Source: Gammaproteobacteria bacterium (GTDB lineage Bacteria > Pseudomonadota > Gammaproteobacteria > Xanthomonadales > Wenzhouxiangellaceae). Taken from it: a DNA stretch of 64,000 nucleotides. Below are positions 9,245 through 19,476 of this stretch, one piece after another (the first letter of the stretch is position 1; each line of letters opens with the position of its first letter). Both the position numbers and the translations under genes were made by a program. The DNA lies in the NCBI GenBank assembly GCA_003567685.1, contig PWYW01000065.1, positions 1 to 64,000 on the forward strand. The letters are read 5' to 3'. The notes beneath the pieces were generated by a model that saw nothing but the letters and a program-made list of their open reading frames with translations, was not told where the DNA came from and searched no databases.

Positions 9245-9302
9245 CAAGGCGGCGCGCATCGTTCAAATTGTTAGACAGCGCCGATTTGAGCCAGCTTGCG
9301 GG

Positions 9303-9326
9303 CGCTTTAGAAATTCAGCTAAAGCG
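9303..9326. promoter_or_regulatory. Inverted repeat upstream of the LysR-type gene
   Basis: CGCTTTAG and CTAAAGCG are perfect 8-bp arms around an 8-base spacer, about 100 bp before the regulator start. A TTGACA word at 9241-9246 overlaps the cyanophycinase stop codon and could be the -35 of a promoter reading into the regulator, though the matching -10 is poor. The repeat may be an autoregulatory operator or a weak attenuator. Confidence 0.3.
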
Positions 9327-9423
9327 GTCGGCAATCGTCGCCTTCCTCTTTGTTCCCTGAATTTCCAGTCCCCGCAGCCGCCCGGCGTCCTTGTCAATCG
9401 AGGTCGAGAGGAATGGGACCGTC

Positions 9424-10437
9424 ATGAAACTTCAGCAACTGCGCTTTTTCGTCGCCGTCATTGATCACGGACTGAACATCACCCAGGCTGCCGAGGCGCT
9501 GTATACCTCGCAACCGGGCGTGAGCAAACAGATCCGGCTGCTGGAAAGCGAGTTGGGCATGCGCCTGTTCGTTCGCCAGGGCAAACGCCTGGAAGCCTTG
9601 ACGCCAGCCGGGGAACGGGTGGCCGATCACGCCCGCCGCGTGCTGGATGAAGTAACCCGAATCAAACACTTGTCGTCGGCACTGCGCGAAGAGGAGCGCG
9701 GCACCATCCGGCTGGCTACCACCCACACCCAGGCCCGCTATGTGCTGCCGTCGGTGATTGATCGTTTCCGTCGCAAGCATGCCCAGGTGGATTTTCATCT
9801 GCACCAGGGTACGTCCGAGCAGATCGCCCGGATGATTGACGAGCGCCAGGTTGATTTCGCCCTGATATCCGGACAGGTGTCTGAACTGGGGCAGCTTCAG
9901 TCGATTCCCATTTACCAATGGGACCGGGTGGTGCTGGTGCCGGCAGACCACCCGTTGGCCCGTCATGAAGGCAAACCGGACCTGGCCACGCTGGCCGAGC
10001 ATCCGCTGGTGACCTATGTGCACAGCGACCGACCGGAATCTTCGCTGATGAAGAGTTTCAATGCCGAGGGTCTGTCGCCGCGGATTGCCTTTACTGCCCG
10101 CGATGCCGACATCATCAAGACCTATGTTCGTCTCGGGCTGGGCGTGGGCATCGTAGCGTCGATGGCAGTCGATGCAAAAGCCGACAGCGACTTGGTGGCC
10201 CTCGACGCGACCGGCCTTTTCCCGCGCCTGACCACCTGGCTGGCGTATCGCGATGACCTGGTTTTGAACACCTATCATTGCAATTTCATCCGGGAACTGG
10301 CCCCCCACTTACCCGATGCCCTGTTTACCGCCCTGAAGCGGGAAGGCCCGGATGCCGAACCGCACAAACATCTGGACGACGCACCACCGTTACACCAGCC
10401 CCATCGAAGCCTGTTGTGTGCTGGCGGACGCTGCTGA
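9424..10437 (+). CDS. LysR-family regulator, CysB/Cbl type
   Basis: A 337-residue regulator; the start MKLQQLRFF follows GAGAGGA. The winged HTH (residues 1-60) contains LYTSQPGVSKQIRLLE, and the effector domain carries the CysB signature ATTHTQARYVLP and TARDADIIKTYVRLGLGVG with IASMAVD, all close to enteric CysB. CysB proteins sense sulfur metabolites; close relatives sense other small molecules. The C-terminal ~25 residues (GPDAEPHKHLDD...) are a non-conserved tail. The gene follows the cyanophycinase by 179 bp on the same strand. Either it controls the polymer-scavenging genes, linking nitrogen or amino-acid supply, or it is the global cysteine regulator that happens to lie here. Context cannot decide. 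Confidence 0.88.
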   Translation: MKLQQLRFFVAVIDHGLNITQAAEALYTSQPGVSKQIRLLESELGMRLFVRQGKRLEALTPAGERVADHARRVLDEVTRIKHLSSALREEERGTIRLATTHTQARYVLPSVIDRFRRKHAQVDFHLHQGTSEQIARMIDERQVDFALISGQVSELGQLQSIPIYQWDRVVLVPADHPLARHEGKPDLATLAEHPLVTYVHSDRPESSLMKSFNAEGLSPRIAFTARDADIIKTYVRLGLGVGIVASMAVDAKADSDLVALDATGLFPRLTTWLAYRDDLVLNTYHCNFIRELAPHLPDALFTALKREGPDAEPHKHLDDAPPLHQPHRSLLCAGGRC

Positions 10438-10499
10438 TCAATTTCCGAACAACGCGATATTGCTACACTGAGAGGAGACTTGCCAAAGACGCCGTCGAA

Positions 10500-11078
10500 A
10501 TGAAGCATTTTTTCCTTGTCCTTATTTGCTTGCCCGCTTGGGCAATGGCTAACGACACGACGGCGCTGATCAGCGCCGGAGAGCGGGCCGTCATTGAATT
10601 CGAGTTCGATGCGCCTCCCGTTGCAAGCAATGGCGAGCCCGTCAACGTGTTGATTCTCTCCGCGGGCGGTGCCTACGTGGATTTCCTTGGGAACAGTCAG
10701 CTCCGCCAACAACTGTTCGACGGATCGACGCTGCTGGCCTCCCGAGAAGCCCTTCGCATGGATGGAATGTCTGCTCGGTTCATTGACGGCACCGTGCCGT
10801 GGTCAGGCGTCGAAACACCGTTCCCGAGCATCCAGGATGGCAGCATTGCCGGACGCCTGCTGATCGAGCCGCAGTTTGACCAGCCTGGATTCCAGTCACG
10901 CATTCGCCTGCGCGGCGAACTGCTCAGCGGTTGGGTGGACGAAGACGGGAGTTTCTCTCCAGGGCCAAGCGCCATCATCAATCAGTGCGCAATTCAATCG
11001 CGCCTGTTCGCTGACCGTTTTGACGGCTTGACCCGAGACCCACTGGCCGGTGGTAGCCTGCGGCCCTGCGACGGCTGA
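10500..11078 (+). CDS. Secreted protein of unknown function
   Basis: A 192-residue protein with a clear signal peptide (MKHFFLVLICLPAWAMA). The mature part has an early segment ISAGERAVIEFEFDAP, a beta-rich middle (LILSAGGAYVDFLG...), and a C-terminal section with two cysteines (NQCAIQSRLFADRF and LRPCDG) that may pair. The wording LFADRFDGL resembles endings of extracellular proteins in related bacteria, but I recognise no family. The ATG at 10500 is the first that gives a proper signal peptide. It is 8 bp upstream of the dioxygenase gene and probably cotranscribed with it. Confidence 0.65.
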   Translation: MKHFFLVLICLPAWAMANDTTALISAGERAVIEFEFDAPPVASNGEPVNVLILSAGGAYVDFLGNSQLRQQLFDGSTLLASREALRMDGMSARFIDGTVPWSGVETPFPSIQDGSIAGRLLIEPQFDQPGFQSRIRLRGELLSGWVDEDGSFSPGPSAIINQCAIQSRLFADRFDGLTRDPLAGGSLRPCDG

Positions 11079-11086
11079 AGGTCACC

Positions 11087-11857
11087 ATGGCGTCAGTCAC
11101 GCTTCCCCGCGCCAGCGGCTTCGCGCCGCCGTTCAACCAACTGTCGGAGCGAGACATTGCCTTGAGCAAAGATGGCTTTGCGCTTTTGAGCGGTCCGGAC
11201 GTTCTGGCCTGGCTGGAGGTCAGCGAGGCGGAACTGGCGTCATTGCACGAGGCCTGGCCCGCGCTCCCACCCGACCCACACCTGCTCGATGGCGGTCGCT
11301 ACCGGCGGCGACGCCATGCCTGCTACGTCGTTGATGACGAGCACGTGGAACGGCAACCACCGCGCCCGCATTGGCAGCCGGTGGTCTACAACGCCCTCCA
11401 TGGCGGCATCGAACGCTGGTTTGATCCGGTCGAAGAAACCACGGATAGCCTGCGGATCTGGCAGCGCCTGCTGCAACAACTCGCCGAGACCGCCAGCCGA
11501 TTGCACGGCCGCCAGCGCTGGTACCTGGAAGCCCATCCCTTCCGCATTGACACAGCCGATGGCATCGGGAGACCGACCCCGGAAGGCGCCCACCGGGACG
11601 GCGTGGATCTGGTCGCGGTAATGCTGCTGGACCGCCACAACATCAAAGGCGGAGAAAGCCGGATCTTTTCCGCTGACGGCCCCGACGGCAAGCGTTTTAC
11701 GCTGGAACAGCCGGGAGCCCTGATGCTGCTGGACGATCACAGAATTATCCACGAAACCACGCCAATTCAGCCGCTGGAACGCGACCAGCTGGGCTGGCGC
11801 GATACGCTGGTGTTGACCTGCCGGGCCGGCGGCTTCCAGGGCCCGAACGCATCCTGA
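11087..11857 (+). CDS. 2OG-Fe(II) dioxygenase of the free-amino-acid hydroxylase (IDO-like) family
   Basis: A 256-residue cytosolic protein. PTPEGAHRDGVDLVAVML carries the His-x-Asp metal pair, NIKGGESRIFSADG follows as in the 2OG-Fe dioxygenase family of L-isoleucine 4-hydroxylase (PF10014 type), LLDDHRIIHETTPI supplies the distal histidine and a late Arg (GWRDTLVLTCR) would bind 2-oxoglutarate. Enzymes of this family hydroxylate free aliphatic or sulfur amino acids while turning 2-oxoglutarate into succinate. Substrate is unknown. It follows the secreted protein gene closely and converges on the quinone reductase gene. Confidence 0.82.
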   Translation: MASVTLPRASGFAPPFNQLSERDIALSKDGFALLSGPDVLAWLEVSEAELASLHEAWPALPPDPHLLDGGRYRRRRHACYVVDDEHVERQPPRPHWQPVVYNALHGGIERWFDPVEETTDSLRIWQRLLQQLAETASRLHGRQRWYLEAHPFRIDTADGIGRPTPEGAHRDGVDLVAVMLLDRHNIKGGESRIFSADGPDGKRFTLEQPGALMLLDDHRIIHETTPIQPLERDQLGWRDTLVLTCRAGGFQGPNAS

Positions 11858-11869
11858 CACCTCGCAATA

Positions 11870-12850
11870 TCAGTCAGAAGCCGGGGTAATCACGATGCTG
11901 CCCATGGAGCGTCGTTCGAACAGCGCTGCGAAAGCGTCACCGGCCTTTTCCATCGAGTAGCTTGCCGCCGGGGCCGCATTGATTTTCCCGCTCAGCGTCC
12001 ATTCGCAAAGCGTTCTGATCACCGGCGCCACCACGGCTGGATCTGCCATCACCGAACCGCCCCAGTTGACCCCATGAATGCTGCAGCGTTTCAGCAACGT
12101 GAGATTCAAAGGCATGCTAGGGATACCGGCAACAAAGCCCACCACAAGAAAGCGCCCACCCGGCGCCAGCAATCTCAAGGCAGTTTCTGCCTGGGCACCG
12201 CCGACCGGGTCGTAGACGGCATTGACACCACCAGGCGCCAATGCCTTGACGCGCTCACGCCAGGTGCGCCCGGTGTAGTCAACCGTTTCGTCCGCGCCAA
12301 GGGAAAGACAGTGGTCACGCTTGGCCTCATTGCTGGCACAAGCAATCACTCGGGCGCCCAGCGCTTTTGCGCAGGCAATCGCGGTTGATCCGGTCGACCC
12401 GGAAGCGCCCATGACCAGCACGGTTTCATCCGCCTGAACCCTGCCAATCTCCCGCAAACCGTAAAGACTGGTTGCCCAGCCAATGAAAAAATTGGCCGCT
12501 GCGTCCAGGTCGATCCCAGGCGGCAGAGGAGCACAGCTTGAAGCCGGCAGGCACACCTGTTCTGCCAAACCTCCATGAAGACAGAACGCAGCAACATTGT
12601 CGCCAACGCTCAAGTGGCTGACGCCCTCGCCCACCGCGCTGACGGTTCCGGCCAACGAGCTACCCGGAATGAAGGGCCGCTCGGGACGAATCTGGTAATC
12701 ACCGCGAATCATCAATCCATCGAAATAGCCGACACCGACGGCGGCAACGTCCAGTATGACCTCGCCACGTCCGGGTGCTGACGGTTCGTCAACGTGGCTC
12801 ACAGTAATTCCGGCCGGGTCGCAAAATTCGGCGATTTTGATCGCGCGCAT
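11870..12850 (-). CDS. NADPH:quinone oxidoreductase-like medium-chain dehydrogenase
   Basis: A 326-residue zinc-independent MDR protein; the start MRAIKIAEF follows GAGGAA. Residues 1-120 form the GroES-like substrate domain (PGSSLAGTVSAVGEGVSHLSVGD), and a Rossmann domain follows with the cofactor motif VMGASGSTGSTAIACAKALG near residue 140. The catalytic zinc ligands of alcohol dehydrogenases are absent, as expected for quinone reductases. VYDPVGGAQAETALR and FLVVGFVAG are typical of this group. It probably reduces quinones or enals with NADPH. It stands alone between two genes of opposite direction. Confidence 0.85.
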   Translation of the reverse strand: MRAIKIAEFCDPAGITVSHVDEPSAPGRGEVILDVAAVGVGYFDGLMIRGDYQIRPERPFIPGSSLAGTVSAVGEGVSHLSVGDNVAAFCLHGGLAEQVCLPASSCAPLPPGIDLDAAANFFIGWATSLYGLREIGRVQADETVLVMGASGSTGSTAIACAKALGARVIACASNEAKRDHCLSLGADETVDYTGRTWRERVKALAPGGVNAVYDPVGGAQAETALRLLAPGGRFLVVGFVAGIPSMPLNLTLLKRCSIHGVNWGGSVMADPAVVAPVIRTLCEWTLSGKINAAPAASYSMEKAGDAFAALFERRSMGSIVITPASD

Positions 12851-12959
12851 GGGTGATTCCTCAGGCTGTGGAGACAGGGACAAGCTGATAACCTAGAGTA
12901 ACGTAGATATGGCCATCCCCGCTCAGGCGGGCGATCAGTGTTCGCCAAGGAGAGGCACC

Positions 12960-13241
12960 GTGCCCAACCCAGCCCACCGAGAAACCAATGCCCTGGCCAT
13001 CGTCAGCCTGGTGTTCGGAATTCTGTCATGGTTCATCCTGCCGCTGATCGGCAATCTCGTTGCCATCATCTGTGGCCACATCGCCCGAGCGCAGATTAAA
13101 GCGTCGCAAGGCCGCGAAGAAGGGGATGGCCTTGCCTTGGCCGGCTTGATTCTCGGCTACCTCGGCATCCTGCTCGGGGTCTTTGTTGTGCTGATGTTGA
13201 TTTTCGGCATCGGCATGATCGCCGCGCTTGCGAGCGTCTGA
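12960..13241 (+). CDS. Small DUF4190-type membrane protein
   Basis: A 93-residue protein. The GTG at 12960 is the likely start because AAGGAGAG lies about 6 bases before it; an upstream ATG at 12909 has no such site. NALAIVSLVFGILSWFILP and GLALAGLILGYLGILLGVF are two long hydrophobic segments separated by a short polar loop (ARAQIKASQGREEGDG), the hallmark pattern of DUF4190. Role unknown; it lies upstream of the pyrophosphatase gene, which has its own promoter. Confidence 0.75.
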   Translation: MPNPAHRETNALAIVSLVFGILSWFILPLIGNLVAIICGHIARAQIKASQGREEGDGLALAGLILGYLGILLGVFVVLMLIFGIGMIAALASV

Positions 13242-13271
13242 GCAGTGCATCGATAGTCTGCGTGGCTAACC

Positions 13272-13301
13272 TTGGCTTTTCGCAAAGCGCCTGTCTATAA
13301 T
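13272..13301 (+). promoter_or_regulatory. Sigma-70-type promoter for the pyrophosphatase gene
   Basis: TTGGCT at 13272-13277 and a perfect TATAAT at 13296-13301 are separated by 18 bases. They lie about 125 bp upstream of the hppA start, leaving a long leader whose function I cannot see. Confidence 0.6.
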
Positions 13302-13427
13302 CCACCGGTTACGAACCGAGCGGCGCCTGGGCGATCATTTCTCATGACGTTCGCCGGCGGATGATTTTCGCATCACTGCTTCGGGGTAGATCCACATTCA
13401 ACACAACGACAAGAGGGATAGAGCGAC

Positions 13428-15581
<2,154 letters not shown>

Positions 15582-15607
15582 TTTGCCACGGCAACGGGAG
15601 ATTTTCC

Positions 15608-16042
15608 ATGAACAACTATTTCAAGAGCATCCTGGTTCCGCTGGACGGGTCTGAAGGCGCCGAGCGCGCCGCCAGCTACGCGGTCGATCTGGCCAAGGCG
15701 GTCGACTGCCCGGTCGTCCTGCTGTATGTCTACCATCCCGATCCCAATCGGGTGATGGGCATGGCGGGCCTGCCGCGCGAGCGCATCCAGGAAATCAGCA
15801 AGGAAGCCGGCGCCAAGATCTTTGGCAGCGTCATGCCGCAGTTCCAGCAGGCCGGCGTGACGGTCGAAGAAAAAGTCGTCTGGGGCGACCCGCGCGAAGA
15901 GATCATTGCCCTGGCCAACCAACACGAGGCCATGATCGTGATGGGTCGCCGCGGCATGGGCCAGATGAAGCAGCTGATGGTCGGCAGCGTATCGGCCGGC
16001 GTGGTTCACAGCACCAAGCAACCGGTGACCATCGTCAACTGA
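15608..16042 (+). CDS. Universal stress protein, UspA family
   Basis: A 144-residue single-domain Usp. It starts MNNYFKSILVPLDGSEGAE, the usual first strand and loop, and contains the ATP-binding pattern G-x2-G-x9-G-S near the end (MGRRGMGQMKQLMVGSVS), so it is probably an ATP-binding Usp rather than a UspA-type non-binder. The start is preceded by ACGGGAGA. It follows hppA by 26 bp and is closed by a strong terminator, so it may act together with the pyrophosphatase under energy stress. Confidence 0.9.
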   Translation: MNNYFKSILVPLDGSEGAERAASYAVDLAKAVDCPVVLLYVYHPDPNRVMGMAGLPRERIQEISKEAGAKIFGSVMPQFQQAGVTVEEKVVWGDPREEIIALANQHEAMIVMGRRGMGQMKQLMVGSVSAGVVHSTKQPVTIVN

Positions 16043-16071
16043 TAACGCCGGGCCAAGGCCCTGCTGCATTC

Positions 16072-16104
16072 TGCAAAAAGCCGGCCTCTGGCCGGCTTTT
16101 TGCA
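16072..16104 (+). terminator. Intrinsic terminator after hppA-uspA
   Basis: Perfect 15-bp arms (TGCAAAAAGCCGGCC / GGCCGGCTTTTTGCA) around a TCT loop, with the T-run on the descending arm. It lies 30 bp after the uspA stop. Confidence 0.9.
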
Positions 16105-16196
16105 GCCAGGATCCGTTGGATTGGCATCGCAATGTCTTGATCCCTGGATTCATTGGTTAGGCTAAACTAGAGCAAGTTGTCCAAGGAAACATTCTC

Positions 16197-16508
16197 ATGC
16201 GCAATTTCGCCACTGCCCTTTTTGTCATGGCCCTGCTCTTTGTTGCCAATCCTGCACAGGCCACAGTCCCGATGCCCATTGAGGCAGATCAACAAGTCGT
16301 CTTGTCAGTCGACAACATGGTCTGCGTCTCCTGCGAAATGCGTATCGAGGAAGCGCTTGGTGCCGTCAACGGTGTCGCTTCGGTCAATGCAGACGCCGAA
16401 TCCAAGACTGTTCGGGTCAGCTTTGACAGTCAGAGAACCAACATTCGGGCAATCGTCGCGGCAAGCACGGAAGCTGGACACCCGGCCGAGGTCGTCACTG
16501 GTCGTTGA
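16197..16508 (+). CDS. Periplasmic heavy-metal-associated (MerP-like) protein
   Basis: A 103-residue protein with a signal peptide (MRNFATALFVMALLFVANPAQA) and one HMA domain. The metal motif is M-V-C-V-S-C rather than the usual MTCxxC, followed by the ferredoxin-like alpha-beta-beta pattern (EEALGAVNGVASVNAD...KTVRVSFD...). Such proteins bind soft metals (Hg, Cu, Zn) through the two cysteines. AAGGAAAC lies upstream of the start. No mer, cop or P-type ATPase gene is near, so the metal and the partner are unknown. Confidence 0.85.
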   Translation: MRNFATALFVMALLFVANPAQATVPMPIEADQQVVLSVDNMVCVSCEMRIEEALGAVNGVASVNADAESKTVRVSFDSQRTNIRAIVAASTEAGHPAEVVTGR

Positions 16509-16611
16509 ATCTGCGCCACCAGCTTGAAGTCGGGACCGCCTGGATAAGTGGCTCGGTCCACTAGCGCCCAATCGGACTGATCATTCAGAATTCAGCTAGC
16601 TTGTCAGCGTT

Positions 16612-16638
16612 CAGGGCAGGGCCTGCGGCCTTGCCCTG
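16612..16638. terminator. GC-rich hairpin between the HMA-protein and hydrolase genes
   Basis: Arms CAGGGCAGGGCC and GGCCTTGCCCTG pair with one G-T mismatch around a TGC loop. No T-run follows, so Rho-independent termination is uncertain. Confidence 0.4.
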
Positions 16639-16711
16639 GGCACCGCGCCCTTACAGCGAAGTGCCAAAGGAACGCTAACTCCCTGATTCTCAGATTGAAA
16701 GGCCCCTTGCA

Positions 16712-17590
16712 ATGCCCCACAACCAACCCGTTCTTGCCGTAGACACCAGGGACGGGCATCGCTTTGAACTGATTCGCGTTCCCTGCGCACAACCACGCCG
16801 TCGCCTGCTGTTGCTGCCCGGCATGGGCCTGACTGCTCGGCAGTATATTGCCTTTGCCAAAGCACTGGCCGACCGGGGCACCGAAGTCTGGATTCATGAA
16901 TGGCGGGGCCTTGGCTCTTCCAATGTGCGGGCCAGTCGCTCCAGCAACTGGGGCTACCGTACCCTGCTGGAAGTTGATCTGTCAGCCAGCCTGGCGGCAC
17001 TGGCCGCCGACCAGAACGAACCGCTGTTTTTCGCCGGTCACAGCCTGGGCTCGCAGTTTGCCTGTTTGCTGGCCGCCCGCCACCCGGACCAATGCCGTGG
17101 CATTGCCGTCATTGCCGGCGGCGCCCCCTACTGGCGACGGTTCCCGCTGTGGATGCAGACCGTGCTGATTCCGGCGTTTACCTTCATGCCCCTGGTTGCC
17201 AGGCTCGTCGGCCATTACCCGGGCTATCGTTTGGGCTTTGCCGGGCGCGAATCGCGCGATGTGATAGGTGATTGGGCCCGCACCGGTCGCACCGGCCGCT
17301 ACCACGCACCCGGCTTCGGCCAGGATATGGAGGTAGCCATGCAAACGCTGACACAGCCGGTGCTGGGCCTGCGCCTGGCCGACGACTGGTTTGTTCCCGA
17401 GACCTCGCTGCAATTCCTGCTGGACAAACTGCCGTCCGCCACGGCTAACACCGTGGTCGTCACAGGCCGCAACGGCGACAAGGCCGATCACTACAGCTGG
17501 CTGAAAGACCCGGCTGGCGCGGCCCAGGCGCTGGACGGTTGGCTGACACGCTACACGCCGGACAAGGCTGCGGCCAACAGCCGCGCATAA
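16712..17590 (+). CDS. Alpha/beta hydrolase, serine type
   Basis: A 292-residue cytosolic hydrolase. The oxyanion region is LLLLPGMGLTARQY, the nucleophile elbow is F-A-G-H-S-L-G-S-Q (Ser about residue 110), a candidate acid lies in LRLADDWFVP, and the histidine in GDKADHYSW. The substrate is not evident; the fold resembles lysophospholipase-like or depolymerase-like hydrolases. Its last 40 bp overlap the end of the converging acetyl-CoA hydrolase gene (17551-17590). Confidence 0.82.
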   Translation: MPHNQPVLAVDTRDGHRFELIRVPCAQPRRRLLLLPGMGLTARQYIAFAKALADRGTEVWIHEWRGLGSSNVRASRSSNWGYRTLLEVDLSASLAALAADQNEPLFFAGHSLGSQFACLLAARHPDQCRGIAVIAGGAPYWRRFPLWMQTVLIPAFTFMPLVARLVGHYPGYRLGFAGRESRDVIGDWARTGRTGRYHAPGFGQDMEVAMQTLTQPVLGLRLADDWFVPETSLQFLLDKLPSATANTVVVTGRNGDKADHYSWLKDPAGAAQALDGWLTRYTPDKAAANSRA

Positions 17591-19425
17591 AACCGCGCTT
17601 TCAAGCTGTCGGGCGAGTCCAATCCCATGCGCGCCAGCGCCTCGGAATGCTGTTCAGGCCGGCCCTGCCACCACGCTTTCAGCAACCAGCCTTTCGACTC
17701 GGACCCGGCCTTCAGCCGCTTCAGCGCCGGGATCAATTGGCGTTCTGTCGCATCGAAATCACTGCCAAAGGGGTAGTCCTCAAACCACGACGACTGGCCT
17801 GCCAGCACCGACTTGAGATGCTCGGGCGTATTCCGGCGGGCAGCATCCGGCACCTGCCATGACCGGTCGAGCTTGCCATGGCGCTTGGCCTTGGCAACCA
17901 GCTCGTCCTGGAAGCGGGCGTCCATGATCCCCACCAGGGCCTGGATGCACTCCTCATCGGTACGGCCCCGCAGCACGGCCACGCCGTACTCGGTAACCAC
18001 GATGTCGCGCAAATGCTTAGGGATGGTGGTGTGCGGGTATTCCCAGACAATGTTCGAGACCAGCCCGTCACGGCTGGTTCGGGTTGAACGCAGCAGCAGA
18101 ATCGACCGGCCATCATCCATGGCATGGGCCATGGCAACAAAGTTGTACTGACCGCCCACGCCCGACACCAATTGATGATTGGCCAAGCCGTCGGACACGG
18201 CCGCCCCGGTGGCCGTCACCATCATGCAGGTATTGACGAAACAGGCGTGGCGTCGCTGGGCAATTTCCAGGGCCTCTTGCCCGCCGTAGAGCTGGTTGAT
18301 GCGGCCAACGCCGTGCATGCGAAAGCGCGGCCGCTCCTGCTCGGACAAGCCGCGCAGGAATTTATAAAAGCCCTGGGTACCGAGAAAAAAGCCACCGTCC
18401 ATCAGGGCGCCGGTGCCCGCTTCTGCCAACGTCTCGCCGTTGTTCGCCCGCTGCTGCTGGTCGAGGTCATCAAACACTTCCCGCTTGAGAATGCCGGCCT
18501 GGTACAAGTGCATGAAGGCGTCCATGAACATTTCGCTGGCGCCATACAGGCCCTGCTCGAACGGCTCGCGATGGACCAGGTCGTCCGGCACTTCGGCGAG
18601 TTGGTCCAGCAGTTGCCCGTATGCCGCCGGCTGCTCATGCCGTCGGATCAGCGCGTTGACCAGGGCATCGCTGAGCGAGCCGATGCCGATTTGCAGGGTG
18701 CCACCGTCAGCAACCAGCTGGCTGGCCTGCAGACCAACGGCATGATCCTGAAAAGCAACCGGCATCCGCGGCAGGGCAAACAAGCGCTGGTCCGGGTCCG
18801 CATCGATCAAGGCGTCGAAGAAATCAGGGCCGACAACGGCATCGCCGTGCATGAAGGGCAAGTCCGGATGGACCTGGCCCACGGTGAACACCCGCTGACC
18901 GCGCTGTTGGGCCAATCGATGGAGATCCAGGCTCACGTCCGGGTTGCAGGACAGACTGTAGCGTCCGCCTTCCGGGCCGGCCACCAGTTGCAGGGCGATG
19001 TTCACCCCCCGGTCAAGCAGGTCACGCGCCACGTGGGTGTAGTTGGCCGAGATATAACGACGCTGGATGGCCGGCTTGCCCAGGCCGGAACCGGACTGCA
19101 AATAGAACTCGCTGACCTTGATGTTGGCCGGCAGTCGGTCGGCCTTCAGATCATCCAGCCAGGCCAGGCGGGGATAATCGCCGCCGAACTGGCGCTCCAG
19201 AATGGGCCCCATCAAGCGTGCTTCCAGCCAGTGGCCGGGCTGGGGCGGATCCAGACTGAGCGCCGTGACGATCTCCAGTGTGATCGAGTCATCCTCGCAG
19301 GCACAGGTATACAGGGCGTTGGCCAGGCGGTTCGGCTTGCCCAGCCCCAGCGGCAGGCCGACTACCCAGTGTCGACCCACTTCCTTGATCAGGGTATCGA
19401 TCAGCGCCTGATGGTCGAGTTTCAT
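17551..19425 (-). CDS. Acetyl-CoA hydrolase/transferase family protein
   Basis: A 624-residue protein of the class I CoA-transferase family. Start MKLDHQALIDTL lies behind GGAGCAAG. It has the N-terminal CoA-transferase-like fold, LQIGIGSLSDALVNALIRR in the middle, a segment with the likely catalytic glutamate (FEQGLYGASEMFMDAF), and the GVGGQYNFVAMAH and VVTEYGVAVLRGRTDEE motifs typical of acetyl-CoA hydrolase C-terminal domains. It is ~100 residues longer than bacterial succinyl-CoA:acetate transferases, as in a proteobacterial subfamily. It probably moves CoA between carboxylic acids; the natural acceptor is unknown. The 3' end overlaps the hydrolase gene and the 5' side faces the inverted-repeat element. 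Confidence 0.85.
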   Translation of the reverse strand: MKLDHQALIDTLIKEVGRHWVVGLPLGLGKPNRLANALYTCACEDDSITLEIVTALSLDPPQPGHWLEARLMGPILERQFGGDYPRLAWLDDLKADRLPANIKVSEFYLQSGSGLGKPAIQRRYISANYTHVARDLLDRGVNIALQLVAGPEGGRYSLSCNPDVSLDLHRLAQQRGQRVFTVGQVHPDLPFMHGDAVVGPDFFDALIDADPDQRLFALPRMPVAFQDHAVGLQASQLVADGGTLQIGIGSLSDALVNALIRRHEQPAAYGQLLDQLAEVPDDLVHREPFEQGLYGASEMFMDAFMHLYQAGILKREVFDDLDQQQRANNGETLAEAGTGALMDGGFFLGTQGFYKFLRGLSEQERPRFRMHGVGRINQLYGGQEALEIAQRRHACFVNTCMMVTATGAAVSDGLANHQLVSGVGGQYNFVAMAHAMDDGRSILLLRSTRTSRDGLVSNIVWEYPHTTIPKHLRDIVVTEYGVAVLRGRTDEECIQALVGIMDARFQDELVAKAKRHGKLDRSWQVPDAARRNTPEHLKSVLAGQSSWFEDYPFGSDFDATERQLIPALKRLKAGSESKGWLLKAWWQGRPEQHSEALARMGLDSPDSLKARFYARLLAAALSGV

Positions 19426-19476
19426 CGTGCTTGCTCCAAGTGCCAAAACAGACTCTGTGATACCACGGAATCGAGC

